Below, piece by piece: positions 34,831 through 42,531 of a DNA stretch of 64,000 bases. Positions within the stretch are counted from its first letter, which is position 1; every line of letters starts with the position of its first letter. This DNA comes from Streptomyces puniciscabiei (GTDB taxonomy: Bacteria; Actinomycetota; Actinomycetes; Streptomycetales; Streptomycetaceae), in the NCBI RefSeq assembly GCF_006715785.1, contig NZ_VFNX01000001.1, positions 3,610,501 to 3,674,500 on the forward strand, written 5' to 3'. Made by a program: the position numbers and the translations under genes. The notes beneath the pieces were generated by a model. The model ran no database searches and was not told where the DNA came from. It saw only the letters and a list, made by a program, of their open reading frames with translations.

Positions 34831-36561
34831 ATGTTGGACCACCTGATCAAGGGCGCGTCCGTTGTCGATGGGACGGGCGCCCCCGCCTTCACCGCCGACG
34901 TCGGCATCCGGGGCGGCCGGGTCGCCGCCATCGGCGAGGTCGGCGAAGACGCCCGCACCACCGAGGACGCCACCGGCCTCGTCCTCGCCCCCGGCTTCGT
35001 CGACCCCCACACCCACTACGACGCCCAGCTCTTCTGGGATCCGTACGCCACGCCCTCCCTCAATCACGGGGTGACGACGGTCGCCGCCGGGAACTGCGGG
35101 TTCACCCTGGCGCCGCTCAACCCCGCCCGCCCCGAGGACGCCGACTACACGCGCCGGATGATGTCCAAGGTGGAGGGGATGTCGCTGGTGGCGCTGGAAG
35201 AGGGGGCGCCCTGGAGCTGGCACTCCTTCGGGGAGTACCTGGACGCCCTCGAAGGGCGGATCGCCGTCAACGCCGGATTCATGGTGGGGCACTGCGCGCT
35301 GCGGCGGTACGTCATGGGGCCGCAGGCCGTCGGAGGGCAGCCGAGCGAGGAGCAGCTCGGGGCGATGCTGGGGCTGCTGCACGAGGCCATGGACGCCGGC
35401 GCCTGGGGGCTGTCCACCACGCAGTCCGGTACCCACTCGGACGGGGACGGGCAGCCGGTCGCCTCCCGGCACGCGCGGCCGGCGGAGCTGCTGGCGCTGT
35501 CGAATGCCGTCGGCGAGCACGAGGGCACGCAGATCGAGGCGATCGTCGCCGGCTGTCTGGACCAGTTCGACGACGACGAGATCGACCTGCTCGTGGAGAT
35601 GAGCGCGGTCGCCGGGCGGCCGCTCAACTGGAACGTGCTCACCGTCGACGCGGCCGTACCGGAGCGGGTGCCACGGCAGCTGAGCGCGAGCGAGCGGGCC
35701 CGGAAGGCGGGCGGGCGGGTGGTGGCCCTCACCATGCCGATCCTCACCCCGATGAACATGTCCCTCGGGACCTTCTGCGCCCTCAACCTCATCCCCGGCT
35801 GGGGGCCGGTCCTCGGACTGCCCGTGCCGGAGCGGATCGCCAGGCTCCGGGACCCCGCCGTCCGGGCGGAGATGCTGCGGCGGGCCCGGTCGAAGGAGGC
35901 GGGCGTCTTCCGGCGGCTGGCGAACTTCGGGCGGTACGTCATCGGGGACACCTACAGCGAGGCCAACCGGGGGCTGACGGGCCGGGTCGTACGGGACATC
36001 GCCGAGGAGCGCGGGCAGGACCCGTTCGCGTGCCTGGTCGACATCTGCGCCAACGACGAGCTGCGTACGGTGCTGTGGCCGATGCCGACCGACAACGACC
36101 CGGCGTCCTGGGCGCTGCGCGCCGAGACCTGGCAGCACGAGGACGTGCTGCTCGGCGGCTCCGACGCGGGCGCGCACCTGGACCGGATGTGCGGGGCGCC
36201 GTACACCACCCGGTTCCTCGGGGACTGTCTGCGCGGGCGCAAGCTGCTCGGTCTGGAGCAGGCGGTGAAGATGCTGACCGGCGACCCGGCGCGGCTGTTC
36301 GGACTGCGCGAGCGGGGGCAGGTGCGGGAGGGCTGGCATGCGGACCTCGTGCTGTTCGACCCGGAGCGCATCGACGCCGGTCAGGCCCGGCTGGTGCACG
36401 ACCTGCCGGGTGACAGTCCCCGCCTGGACTCCAGGGCGCTCGGGGTGCGCGCCGTGTGGGTCAACGGGGTCGAGGCGATCCGGGACGACGCGGTGACCGG
36501 GGCCGTACCGGGGAAGGTGCTGCGCTCCGGCACCGACACGCGGACGGTGAGCACCCGGTGA
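34831..36561 (+). CDS. N-acyl-D-amino-acid deacylase-like amidohydrolase
   Basis: A 576-aa amidohydrolase_3 protein. GFVDPHTHYDAQLFWDP is the metal-binding strand-1 motif; VMVGHCALRRYVMG, GLSTTQSGTH and GGSDAGAHLDRM follow, the last carrying the catalytic Asp. The C-terminal VREGWHADLVLFDPERI is the usual composite-sheet domain. D-aminoacylase is the common annotation, but in this catabolic context hydrolysis of a cyclic amide or lactone-like intermediate is possible. It follows the LLM gene by 13 nt. Confidence 0.86.
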   Translation: MLDHLIKGASVVDGTGAPAFTADVGIRGGRVAAIGEVGEDARTTEDATGLVLAPGFVDPHTHYDAQLFWDPYATPSLNHGVTTVAAGNCGFTLAPLNPARPEDADYTRRMMSKVEGMSLVALEEGAPWSWHSFGEYLDALEGRIAVNAGFMVGHCALRRYVMGPQAVGGQPSEEQLGAMLGLLHEAMDAGAWGLSTTQSGTHSDGDGQPVASRHARPAELLALSNAVGEHEGTQIEAIVAGCLDQFDDDEIDLLVEMSAVAGRPLNWNVLTVDAAVPERVPRQLSASERARKAGGRVVALTMPILTPMNMSLGTFCALNLIPGWGPVLGLPVPERIARLRDPAVRAEMLRRARSKEAGVFRRLANFGRYVIGDTYSEANRGLTGRVVRDIAEERGQDPFACLVDICANDELRTVLWPMPTDNDPASWALRAETWQHEDVLLGGSDAGAHLDRMCGAPYTTRFLGDCLRGRKLLGLEQAVKMLTGDPARLFGLRERGQVREGWHADLVLFDPERIDAGQARLVHDLPGDSPRLDSRALGVRAVWVNGVEAIRDDAVTGAVPGKVLRSGTDTRTVSTR

Positions 36562-38036
36562 GCCGGTTGGGCCCGGTGGCCCCGGCGGGCGAGGGGCAGC
36601 GGCTGTTCGTCGGCGGCCAGTGGGTGGAGCCGGACGGCGGGCACTACCCGGTGACCGACCCGGCCACCGAGGAGACCGTGGGCTGGGCGCCGGAAGCCTC
36701 GGCCGAGCAGGCGCGGGCGGCCTGTGCGGCGGCCCGGGAGGCGTTCGGGGCATGGTCGCGGACCCCGCCGGAGGAGCGGGCGGCGGTGCTGGGCCGGGCG
36801 GCCGACCTGATCCGCGACCGGACGGGGCCGTACACCGAGCTGGCCCGCGCGGAGACCGGCGCGACCACGGGGACCGCCCGGGCGATGCAGGTCGGGGTGG
36901 CCGCCGCCCGGTTCCGGCGGTACGCGCGCGTGGAGCCCGCCGAGTGGGCGATCGCGCCGCAGATCAACGAGGCCGGGCCGATGGGCAGGGCCGGGGTGAT
37001 GGGCGCACTGGCGGTACGCCAGCCCGTCGGGGTCGTCACCTGCGTCACCTCCTACAACAACCCGTGGGCCAACCCGGCCGGCAAGGTCGCACCGGCCCTC
37101 GCCATGGGCAACACGGTGGTGGTGAAACCCGCCCCGCAGGATCCGCTGTCCGTCTACCGGATGGCCGAGGCACTCGAGGCGGCCGGGGCGCCGCCGGGGG
37201 TGGTGAACGTCGTCTCCGGGCGTGAGGTGGCCGTGGGCGAGGCGGCGGTGGCCTCCGACGACGTCGACATGGTCAGCTTCACCGGCTCCACGGCCGTCGG
37301 CCGGCGCATCGCCGAGGTGTGCGGACGGGACATGAAACGCCAGCTCATGGAACTGGGCGGCAAGGGCGCGGCGCTCGTGTTCGACGACGCCGACCTCGGC
37401 TCGGCCGTCGCCGGCATCGGCACCACCTTCTCCTTCTACAGCGGGCAGATCTGCACGGCACCGACCCGGGTGCTGGCCCAGCGCGGGGTGTACGAGCGGC
37501 TGGTCGAGCAACTCGCCGCATACGCACGGCGGCTGAAGGTGGGGGATCCCCGGGAGCCGGACACCGTCGTCGGGCCGCTGATCTCGGCGGAGCACCGGGC
37601 GCGGGTGGAGTCGTACGTCGAACTCGGCCGCAAGGAGGGCGCGTCGCTGGTCACCGGCGGCGAACGGACTGCGCCGGACCGGGGTTTCTACGTCTCGCCC
37701 ACCCTCTTCGCCGACTGCGCCCATGACATGCGCGTGGCCCGCGAGGAGATCTTCGGCCCGGTGGTCGTCGTGATCCCCTTCGACGACGAGGACGAAGGAG
37801 TCGCCCTCGCCAACGACTCCGAGTACGGCCTCATCGACTACGTCTGGTCCGGTGATGTCGCCCGCGCCTTCCGCGTGGCCCGCCGACTGCGCGCCGGCGG
37901 CGTCGGGATCAACACCGTCGGCCGCAACATGGAGGCCCCGTTCGGCGGCTTCAAGAAGAGCGGCGTCGGCCGCGACGTGGGCGTGTACGCCCTGCACGCG
38001 TACAGCGAGGTACAGGCGATCGTGTGGCCGGGGTGA
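36558..38036 (+). CDS. Aldehyde dehydrogenase
   Basis: A 492-aa NAD(P)-dependent aldehyde dehydrogenase. Motifs: GNTVVVKPAPQDPLS, FTGSTAVGRRIAE, MELGGKGAALVFDDADL with the general-base Glu, and FYSGQICTAPTR with the catalytic Cys; EEIFGPVVVVIPF and GGFKKSGVGRD near the end. The GTG at 36558 overlaps the amidohydrolase stop (GTGA). It is the last gene of the operon behind sites 10 and 11. It may oxidise the aldehyde released by a lyase step. Confidence 0.92.
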   Translation: MSRLGPVAPAGEGQRLFVGGQWVEPDGGHYPVTDPATEETVGWAPEASAEQARAACAAAREAFGAWSRTPPEERAAVLGRAADLIRDRTGPYTELARAETGATTGTARAMQVGVAAARFRRYARVEPAEWAIAPQINEAGPMGRAGVMGALAVRQPVGVVTCVTSYNNPWANPAGKVAPALAMGNTVVVKPAPQDPLSVYRMAEALEAAGAPPGVVNVVSGREVAVGEAAVASDDVDMVSFTGSTAVGRRIAEVCGRDMKRQLMELGGKGAALVFDDADLGSAVAGIGTTFSFYSGQICTAPTRVLAQRGVYERLVEQLAAYARRLKVGDPREPDTVVGPLISAEHRARVESYVELGRKEGASLVTGGERTAPDRGFYVSPTLFADCAHDMRVAREEIFGPVVVVIPFDDEDEGVALANDSEYGLIDYVWSGDVARAFRVARRLRAGGVGINTVGRNMEAPFGGFKKSGVGRDVGVYALHAYSEVQAIVWPG

Positions 38037-38047
38037 GGGGCACCGTA

Positions 38048-38347
38048 CTAGAGGTCGAACACGGCACGGAGCCCGAACTCGACCGCTTCCATGACGCGCT
38101 CGTCCACCGGCCCCAAGTCGCGGGCGAAGCGTGGCTCGGACAGCGTGCGGAACTCACCGAGGACGATGGTGCCGGTCGAGGGCGAGGTGACAGGGATGTC
38201 GACGAGCGTGGGTTCGCGTACTTGCTGCGGGTAGATCAGCACGCAGGTGGCGCACTTGTTCTGGGTGTTCAGTCCGTCGGACGAGATCACCAGGACGTGC
38301 GCGGGGCCACCGGCAATGGTCACTTCGTAGACGTGGCCGCGCTTCAC
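38048..38347 (-). CDS. MazF/PemK-type toxin
   Basis: A 99-aa PemK-like endoribonuclease toxin candidate. VKRGHVYEVTIAG is the typical start of the fold, followed by HVLVISSDGLNT, VLIYPQQV and LGEFRTLSEPRFARDLGPVDE. MazF toxins cut mRNA or tRNA at short motifs. The GTG at 38347 overlaps the antitoxin stop (GTGA), so translation depends on the antitoxin. It ends 11 nt past the aldehyde dehydrogenase on the opposite strand. Confidence 0.85.
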   Translation of the reverse strand: MKRGHVYEVTIAGGPAHVLVISSDGLNTQNKCATCVLIYPQQVREPTLVDIPVTSPSTGTIVLGEFRTLSEPRFARDLGPVDERVMEAVEFGLRAVFDL

Positions 38348-38574
38348 CGGCCCGCCACCCGTGCCCACCGCTGCAAGGTGTCCTCCTCGCTCTCGCCCGG
38401 CTCGCCGACCGTCGTCACGATCCCGGCCTCCGCGCGCACTCGCGCGGACCGTTCCAGTTCCTCGGCGAGCATCTGGCGGCGCAGTATCCGGGCGGTGTAG
38501 GCGGACGCGTTGCCCTTGGCCTTCACGAAGGCGGCCACGTCGTCCGGCAGGCTCATCGTCATGTTGACCGTCAT
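38344..38574 (-). CDS. Ribbon-helix-helix-like antitoxin of the MazF pair
   Basis: A 76-aa protein. The N-terminus (MTVNMTMSLPDDVAAFVKAK, then NASAYTARILRRQMLAEEL) has the short-strand plus two-helix pattern of RHH antitoxins; the acidic C-terminus (GEPGESEEDTLQRW) would wrap the toxin. It precedes and overlaps the toxin. The start at 38574 is supported by a promoter with -10 only 6 nt upstream, implying a leaderless message. Confidence 0.82.
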   Translation of the reverse strand: MTVNMTMSLPDDVAAFVKAKGNASAYTARILRRQMLAEELERSARVRAEAGIVTTVGEPGESEEDTLQRWARVAGR

Positions 38575-38580
38575 GCAGCC

Positions 38581-38610
38581 ATCATATCGATTGCCGTGTC
38601 CTTATGTCAC
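38581..38610 (-). promoter_or_regulatory. Toxin-antitoxin promoter, leaderless
   Basis: On the minus strand GTGACA (-35, 38605-38610), an 18-bp spacer and TATGAT (-10, 38581-38586) match sigma-70-type consensus at 5/6 each. The ATG at 38574 begins 6 nt after the -10, so transcription should start at or next to the A of the ATG. Confidence 0.65.
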
Positions 38611-38942
38611 GGCTGGGTGTGGTTGGCAGGGTCACTCCGGGCACCCGGCCGCTGGACCAGGTCCGTGCCGTCCGGGAAGCGGATCTCGGGGAAGTCCGCC
38701 GCCGTCAACTGGGCCACCGCGACCATCCGCTCCGTGTACGGCCTTCCGTTCACGTCCTTGTGGTCGGCGCACTCCGGCCACGGCTCGGCGGCCGGCCACC
38801 ACAGGGGGCCGCCGATGTGGCTGTCGCGCGGGCCGGGTGTGCCGCCGCGCGGGTGCAGCCGGACGGCCGGGCGGGCGTGCGGCAGCAACTCCGGGAAGTC
38901 GCGGGCCGGTTCGATGAGCGAGGGGGCGGTGGTGAGCTTCAC
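38607..38942 (-). pseudogene. DUF1963 protein remnant (3' truncated)
   Basis: A 111-codon frame matching the N-terminal part of DUF1963 proteins (HPRGGTPGPRDSHIGGPLWW, then AVAQLTAADFPEIRFPDG). The family normally continues for another 150-250 residues after the DLLQ-like motif; here the frame leaves homology at TDLVQRP and stops exactly at the promoter of the toxin-antitoxin pair. I infer that insertion or deletion at the TA locus removed the rest. It could still be translated as a short protein. Confidence 0.55.
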
Positions 38943-38961
38943 GCCCGCAGTGTTGCCGGGC

Positions 38962-39357
38962 TCAGCCGTCCAGGTCCACCCGGATCGTCAGCAGGTCGGT
39001 CCCGAAGGCCCGTACCGCCGCGCTGTTGAATCGGGGCAGGGAGCGCAGGCGGGCCACCGGGTCGTCGTCGGGGAGGAGATGGGCGGTGCCGGTGTGCCAG
39101 TGGCCGCCGATGCGGACGCGGACCCTGGGGTCGGCCTGGATGTTGCGCACGTACTGCGACCTGTGGCCGAACTCGGAGACCAGCCAGAAGGACCGGCCCA
39201 CCCGGCGCCCGCCGACGGGCGTCCGCCGGGGCAGCCCGGAGGCGCGGCCGGTGGTCTCCAGGAGGGTCTGGAACGGCAGCCGCCGGTTCAGCGGGTTGGC
39301 CAGATGCCGCTGGAATCCGGTCACGAGGCGGTGCTTGAGGGGGGAGTGGCCGGACAT
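38962..39357 (-). CDS. DUF385 / deazaflavin-dependent nitroreductase-family protein
   Basis: A 131-aa Ddn-like protein (LLETTGRASGLPRRTPVGG, then FWLVSEFGHRSQYVRNIQAD and VRVRIGGHWHTGTAHLLPDDDP). Family members bind F420 and reduce quinones or nitro compounds; whether this short form binds F420 is untested. AGGAGAG directly precedes the ATG at 39357. It is divergent from the ESX-like operon. Confidence 0.85.
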   Translation of the reverse strand: MSGHSPLKHRLVTGFQRHLANPLNRRLPFQTLLETTGRASGLPRRTPVGGRRVGRSFWLVSEFGHRSQYVRNIQADPRVRVRIGGHWHTGTAHLLPDDDPVARLRSLPRFNSAAVRAFGTDLLTIRVDLDG

Positions 39358-39502
39358 CTCTCCTGCCTCCTGTGTGCCGTGCCTGCCGCGGCTCGCGCGG
39401 ATGCCGTGGCAGCAGTGTAGGGGGCTTGTGCGGCGCGAACGGGTGTACGGCTCCCGCGTGTTAGCCTCCTGCGCGGTCGTGATCAATTGCAAACGGGGGA
39501 GC

Positions 39503-39952
39503 ATGATGGGCGCGTCTTCGGACGGCTACGCGGTCAAGTCCGGGATATCCGGACAGGCGAAGGAACTGAACGGCGCGGGCGACGACGCCGGGAAGATCCG
39601 CGGGGCGATCCAGCCCGGCATGTGCTACATGGACGACGCTCTCGGCGGACCGGACGCCGCCGCCGCGTTCAACGCGTACGCCGCCGCCTGGGAGGCGGAG
39701 GCCAAGACGCTGGAGTCGGCGCTGCACGAACTGGCCGGCAAGGTACGGCTGGCGAAGGGGGCGTACGACGGCAGCGACAGCCTCGTCGACACGAGCGTCC
39801 GCAGTGTGCGGGTCGGTGACGGTTCCCTGAGCACCATGCCCGCCCCGGTCGGTGACCGTTACGTCAGCACCATGCCCGCCCCCGTGGGTGACCGTTACGT
39901 CAGCACCATGCCCGCCCCCGCCACCCGGCCGTCGGCGCTGACCGGGTACTGA
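39503..39952 (+). CDS. ESX/WXG100-like helical protein with C-terminal tandem repeats
   Basis: About 149 aa. Residues about 10-95 are a helical hairpin of the type exported by ESX/type VII systems (AFNAYAAAWEAEAKTLESALHELAGKV), though a strict WXG turn is absent. Residues about 104-139 are three copies of a 12-residue unit, VGDRYVSTMPAP (the first diverged to VGDGSLSTMPAP). GGGGGAG precedes the ATG pair at 39503/39506. It is the first gene of an operon with a cysteine-peptidase-like effector 11 nt downstream, so it may be its secretion partner. Confidence 0.7.
   Translation: MMGASSDGYAVKSGISGQAKELNGAGDDAGKIRGAIQPGMCYMDDALGGPDAAAAFNAYAAAWEAEAKTLESALHELAGKVRLAKGAYDGSDSLVDTSVRSVRVGDGSLSTMPAPVGDRYVSTMPAPVGDRYVSTMPAPATRPSALTGY
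39812..39919. repeat. 36-bp tandem repeat x3 in the ESX-like gene
   Basis: Units at 39812-39847, 39848-39883 and 39884-39919; the second and third differ at about two bases, the first diverges more. In frame, each codes 12 residues. Confidence 0.85.
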
Positions 39953-39962
39953 GGGGCGCGCG

Positions 39963-41549
39963 ATGACGGAGTCCACGAGCGACCGCCGCAAGCGGCTGGG
40001 CGACCTGCAGCACAGCATTTCCACGGCCGGCAGCAAGAACGACCTGATCGACGCGATCGAGGACGCCCTCGGCGTGTCCGCCCCGGTGGGTGACCCGGCC
40101 ACCCTGGAGAGCCTGGGCAAGACGTACCGCGAACAGATCGACGACGCCGGCCGGCTGCGGGAGCGGGTCGACAGGATCGCCCGCAGCGGCCTGCCCGAGG
40201 TGTGGGCCGGTGACACCAGCGTCCTCGCCTCCGACGCGGTGGCCGCGGCCGGGCGGGAGGTGACGCGGCTGTCGGACGCGTTCGAGGGTGGGGCCAAGGC
40301 CCTGATCAGGCTGGCCGACGCGATCAAGGACGCCCAGAAGCAGGACGGCGAGGGTCGGGCCAAGCTGAACGAGGCCCGCACGATGCTCGGCGGCAGGGAC
40401 GGCTTCTTCGACGACTGGTACGAGGACGACGACGAGGAGGCCGCACGGCTGAAGGCCCGTTCGGTCGCCACCGCGGGCGCCGACCTGCTGCACAAGGCCG
40501 CGGTCGCCGCCGACGACGCCGCCCACGCCGCCGCCCGGGACCTCAACAAGTGGGCCTCCCAGGCGCGGGCCGGAAAGCTGGACGGCGCCGACGGGCTCAC
40601 CGCCGTCGACCGGCTGGCGCTGGCCGACGCCAGCAATGTCGACGGCGACCCCGAGATGAACGAGATCCTCACCGCCAACGACCTGGAACGCTCCCGCCGT
40701 GCCATGGACCGTCTCTCGGCCGCCGACCGGGCCCGCATGGACCAGCTGCTGGCCGGCGCCTCCACCCCGCAGGAGAAGGCGTACATCCTGAAGGCCCTCG
40801 CGGCCGGGCACGGTGTGGGCGACGTGGAGACGTTCGCCGGGAAGATCCACGGCAAGGATCCGGCATGGCTGGAGGAGCACCTCGCGCCGATCACCACGCA
40901 GGCCGACAGCATGGCCGACGAGGGTCTGAACGACGACGGCTCCAACCACAACCAGGACGACCAGAAGTTCCTCTCCCAGGGCTGGACCCAGGGCGGCGAC
41001 GGCCAGGAGAACACCTGCGTCGCCTCGTCCACCGTCACCGCCCGGGCCATGGTCGACCCCGTCTACGCCCTCGACCTGACCGGCGGTCCCAGCGGACAGG
41101 AGAACGACGCCGACGCCTTCCGCCACCGCCTGGTGGCCGAACAGCACCGGGTGCACCTGGAGGGCGACGGCGGCGACAACTGGACCGGGATGGACAACGA
41201 CGGCAAGACCGAGGTCGTCAACAAGGAGATCAGCCCGGAGACCGGAAGCAAGTACGAGTTCCACGAGGTCCGTGACGCGGACGCGCGGCGCGCCGTCCTG
41301 CCGGACATCGAGAAGGCGGTGGCCGACGGCAAGCCGGTGCCCATCGGCGTCGAGGGGTACGACAAGAAGGGGACCCGGTCCGGTCATGCCATGATGATCA
41401 TCGGGCAGGAAGGCGACAAGCTGGAGATCTACAACCCGTGGGGCACGACCACCTGGGTCAGCGAGGACGACTTCGTCAACGGGGGCATGGCGAAGGCCAG
41501 CAACAACTCGATGCCCGACGCCTACGCCGTGCACCTTCCCCAGGACTGA
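39963..41549 (+). CDS. Putative type VII-secreted effector with papain-like cysteine-peptidase domain
   Basis: A 528-aa protein without signal peptide. The N-terminal 200 residues are helical and contain a WXG turn (W81-A-G83 in LPEVWAGDTS), like ESX substrates. The C-terminal part (about 335-528) has the order Cys-His-Asn of papain-like folds: C352 in ENTCVASSTVTARAM, H475 in RSGHAMMIIG and N491 in IYNPWGTT, with Q338/Q343 upstream as oxyanion candidates. C352 is the only cysteine. The next gene encodes a chagasin-like lipoprotein, which fits an inhibitor of this domain. Function is inferred; the domain could also be a transglutaminase-like or deamidase relative. Confidence 0.72.
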   Translation: MTESTSDRRKRLGDLQHSISTAGSKNDLIDAIEDALGVSAPVGDPATLESLGKTYREQIDDAGRLRERVDRIARSGLPEVWAGDTSVLASDAVAAAGREVTRLSDAFEGGAKALIRLADAIKDAQKQDGEGRAKLNEARTMLGGRDGFFDDWYEDDDEEAARLKARSVATAGADLLHKAAVAADDAAHAAARDLNKWASQARAGKLDGADGLTAVDRLALADASNVDGDPEMNEILTANDLERSRRAMDRLSAADRARMDQLLAGASTPQEKAYILKALAAGHGVGDVETFAGKIHGKDPAWLEEHLAPITTQADSMADEGLNDDGSNHNQDDQKFLSQGWTQGGDGQENTCVASSTVTARAMVDPVYALDLTGGPSGQENDADAFRHRLVAEQHRVHLEGDGGDNWTGMDNDGKTEVVNKEISPETGSKYEFHEVRDADARRAVLPDIEKAVADGKPVPIGVEGYDKKGTRSGHAMMIIGQEGDKLEIYNPWGTTTWVSEDDFVNGGMAKASNNSMPDAYAVHLPQD

Positions 41550-41551
41550 CC

Positions 41552-42109
41552 ATGAACAGACGACACGCACTGGTCGGCCCGGCCGCCGTGGCCTGCCTGT
41601 TCGCCCTGACCGGGTGCGGCGCGAGCGGAGGGTCCGCCGCCGAGTACCACGTCAAGGACCGGGCCATCACCGTCGAGCCCGGCAAGCGGTTCGCCCTCAC
41701 CGTCCCGGCGTCTCCGGGCCTGGGCCAGCACTGGTACCTGACCGACCCGAAGCCGGACGCGAGCGTGCTGAAGTACCGGGGCGGGCGGGAGGACTGGAAG
41801 GGCGGCGGCGACACCGACGGCGGCACCCAGGGCACCCAGTCCTTCGACTTCACCGCCCTCGCGAAGGGCAGGGCCACGGTACGGCTGCTGTACTGCCCGA
41901 TGAGCACGTGCCACGGCCCGGACGACACGGCGACTCCGTACCCCACCGGCACGGCCCCGGCACCCGCCCGCTCCACCGCCACGGCCACCCCGTCGCCCAC
42001 CCCCGGGAGCTCGGTGTCCCCGTCGCTGTCCCCGTACCCCACCCAGACCGGTACCGGCAGCCCGGGCTCCCACGCCGGCTTCTACGTCTTCACCATCACC
42101 GTCCGCTGA
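41552..42109 (+). CDS. Lipoprotein with chagasin (I42)-like cysteine-protease-inhibitor domain
   Basis: A 185-aa lipoprotein: signal peptide with lipobox LTGC (C22 lipidated). Residues 30-118 follow the chagasin pattern: first strand ITVEPGKRFALTVP, a BC loop SPGLGQHW (54-61, compare NPTTGxxW), a Gly-rich DE loop GGTQGTQSFDFTAL, and GRATVRLLYCP. A Pro/Thr/Ser-rich stretch (122-172) interrupts the fold before the last strand FYVFTITVR. Chagasins block papain-family proteases. It starts 2 nt after the effector stop. Likely role: shield the cell surface from the effector. Confidence 0.72.
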   Translation: MNRRHALVGPAAVACLFALTGCGASGGSAAEYHVKDRAITVEPGKRFALTVPASPGLGQHWYLTDPKPDASVLKYRGGREDWKGGGDTDGGTQGTQSFDFTALAKGRATVRLLYCPMSTCHGPDDTATPYPTGTAPAPARSTATATPSPTPGSSVSPSLSPYPTQTGTGSPGSHAGFYVFTITVR

Positions 42110-42135
42110 CCCGGACGACCGGAACCGAGGCCCTC

Positions 42136-42531
42136 ATGTCCCCAGCACCCGAAAGCCGCACCGACGACGAGGTCCTGGCCGCCACGGACGTCGCCCTGCT
42201 GCTGCGCTACGGCCTGATCCAGGACGCCTTCCACACGGCCCTGTTCGGGGACGGCGCCGTCGCGGCCGCGGTCACCCTCGACCGGCTCGGCGTGCTGCCG
42301 CGCTCGCTGACGTTCCTCGCCGAGATCGTCCGGGCGGGCGGTCTGGCGTACGCGGCGGAGCTGCCCGAGCCGCTGCCGTCCCCGGAACCGGCCGCGATCC
42401 TGCGGGACTGGCTGACCGGCGCCGCACAGACCGCCACCATGCCCGAGGCCGAGACCCGCGCCGCCCGCTGGCTGGACACGGTCGCCGAGATCATCGGCCT
42501 GCGCCGCGCGAGCCGGGCGGGCACCGCCTAG
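42136..42531 (+). CDS. Small protein of unknown function in the effector operon
   Basis: A 131-aa, mostly helical, mildly acidic protein (LLLRYGLIQDAFHTALFGDG, then RSLTFLAEIVRAGGLAYAAEL). No signal peptide, membrane segment or known motif. It lies 26 nt after the lipoprotein gene and so probably belongs to the operon; a chaperone or second immunity factor are possibilities without direct support. Its stop shares CTAG (42528-42531) with the stop of the convergent oxygenase gene. Confidence 0.65.
   Translation: MSPAPESRTDDEVLAATDVALLLRYGLIQDAFHTALFGDGAVAAAVTLDRLGVLPRSLTFLAEIVRAGGLAYAAELPEPLPSPEPAAILRDWLTGAAQTATMPEAETRAARWLDTVAEIIGLRRASRAGTA

Noticed and set aside
39503..42531. A full ESX/type VII secretion locus
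   Set aside because: No EccC ATPase, EccD channel or mycosin gene is present; only candidate substrates are seen.
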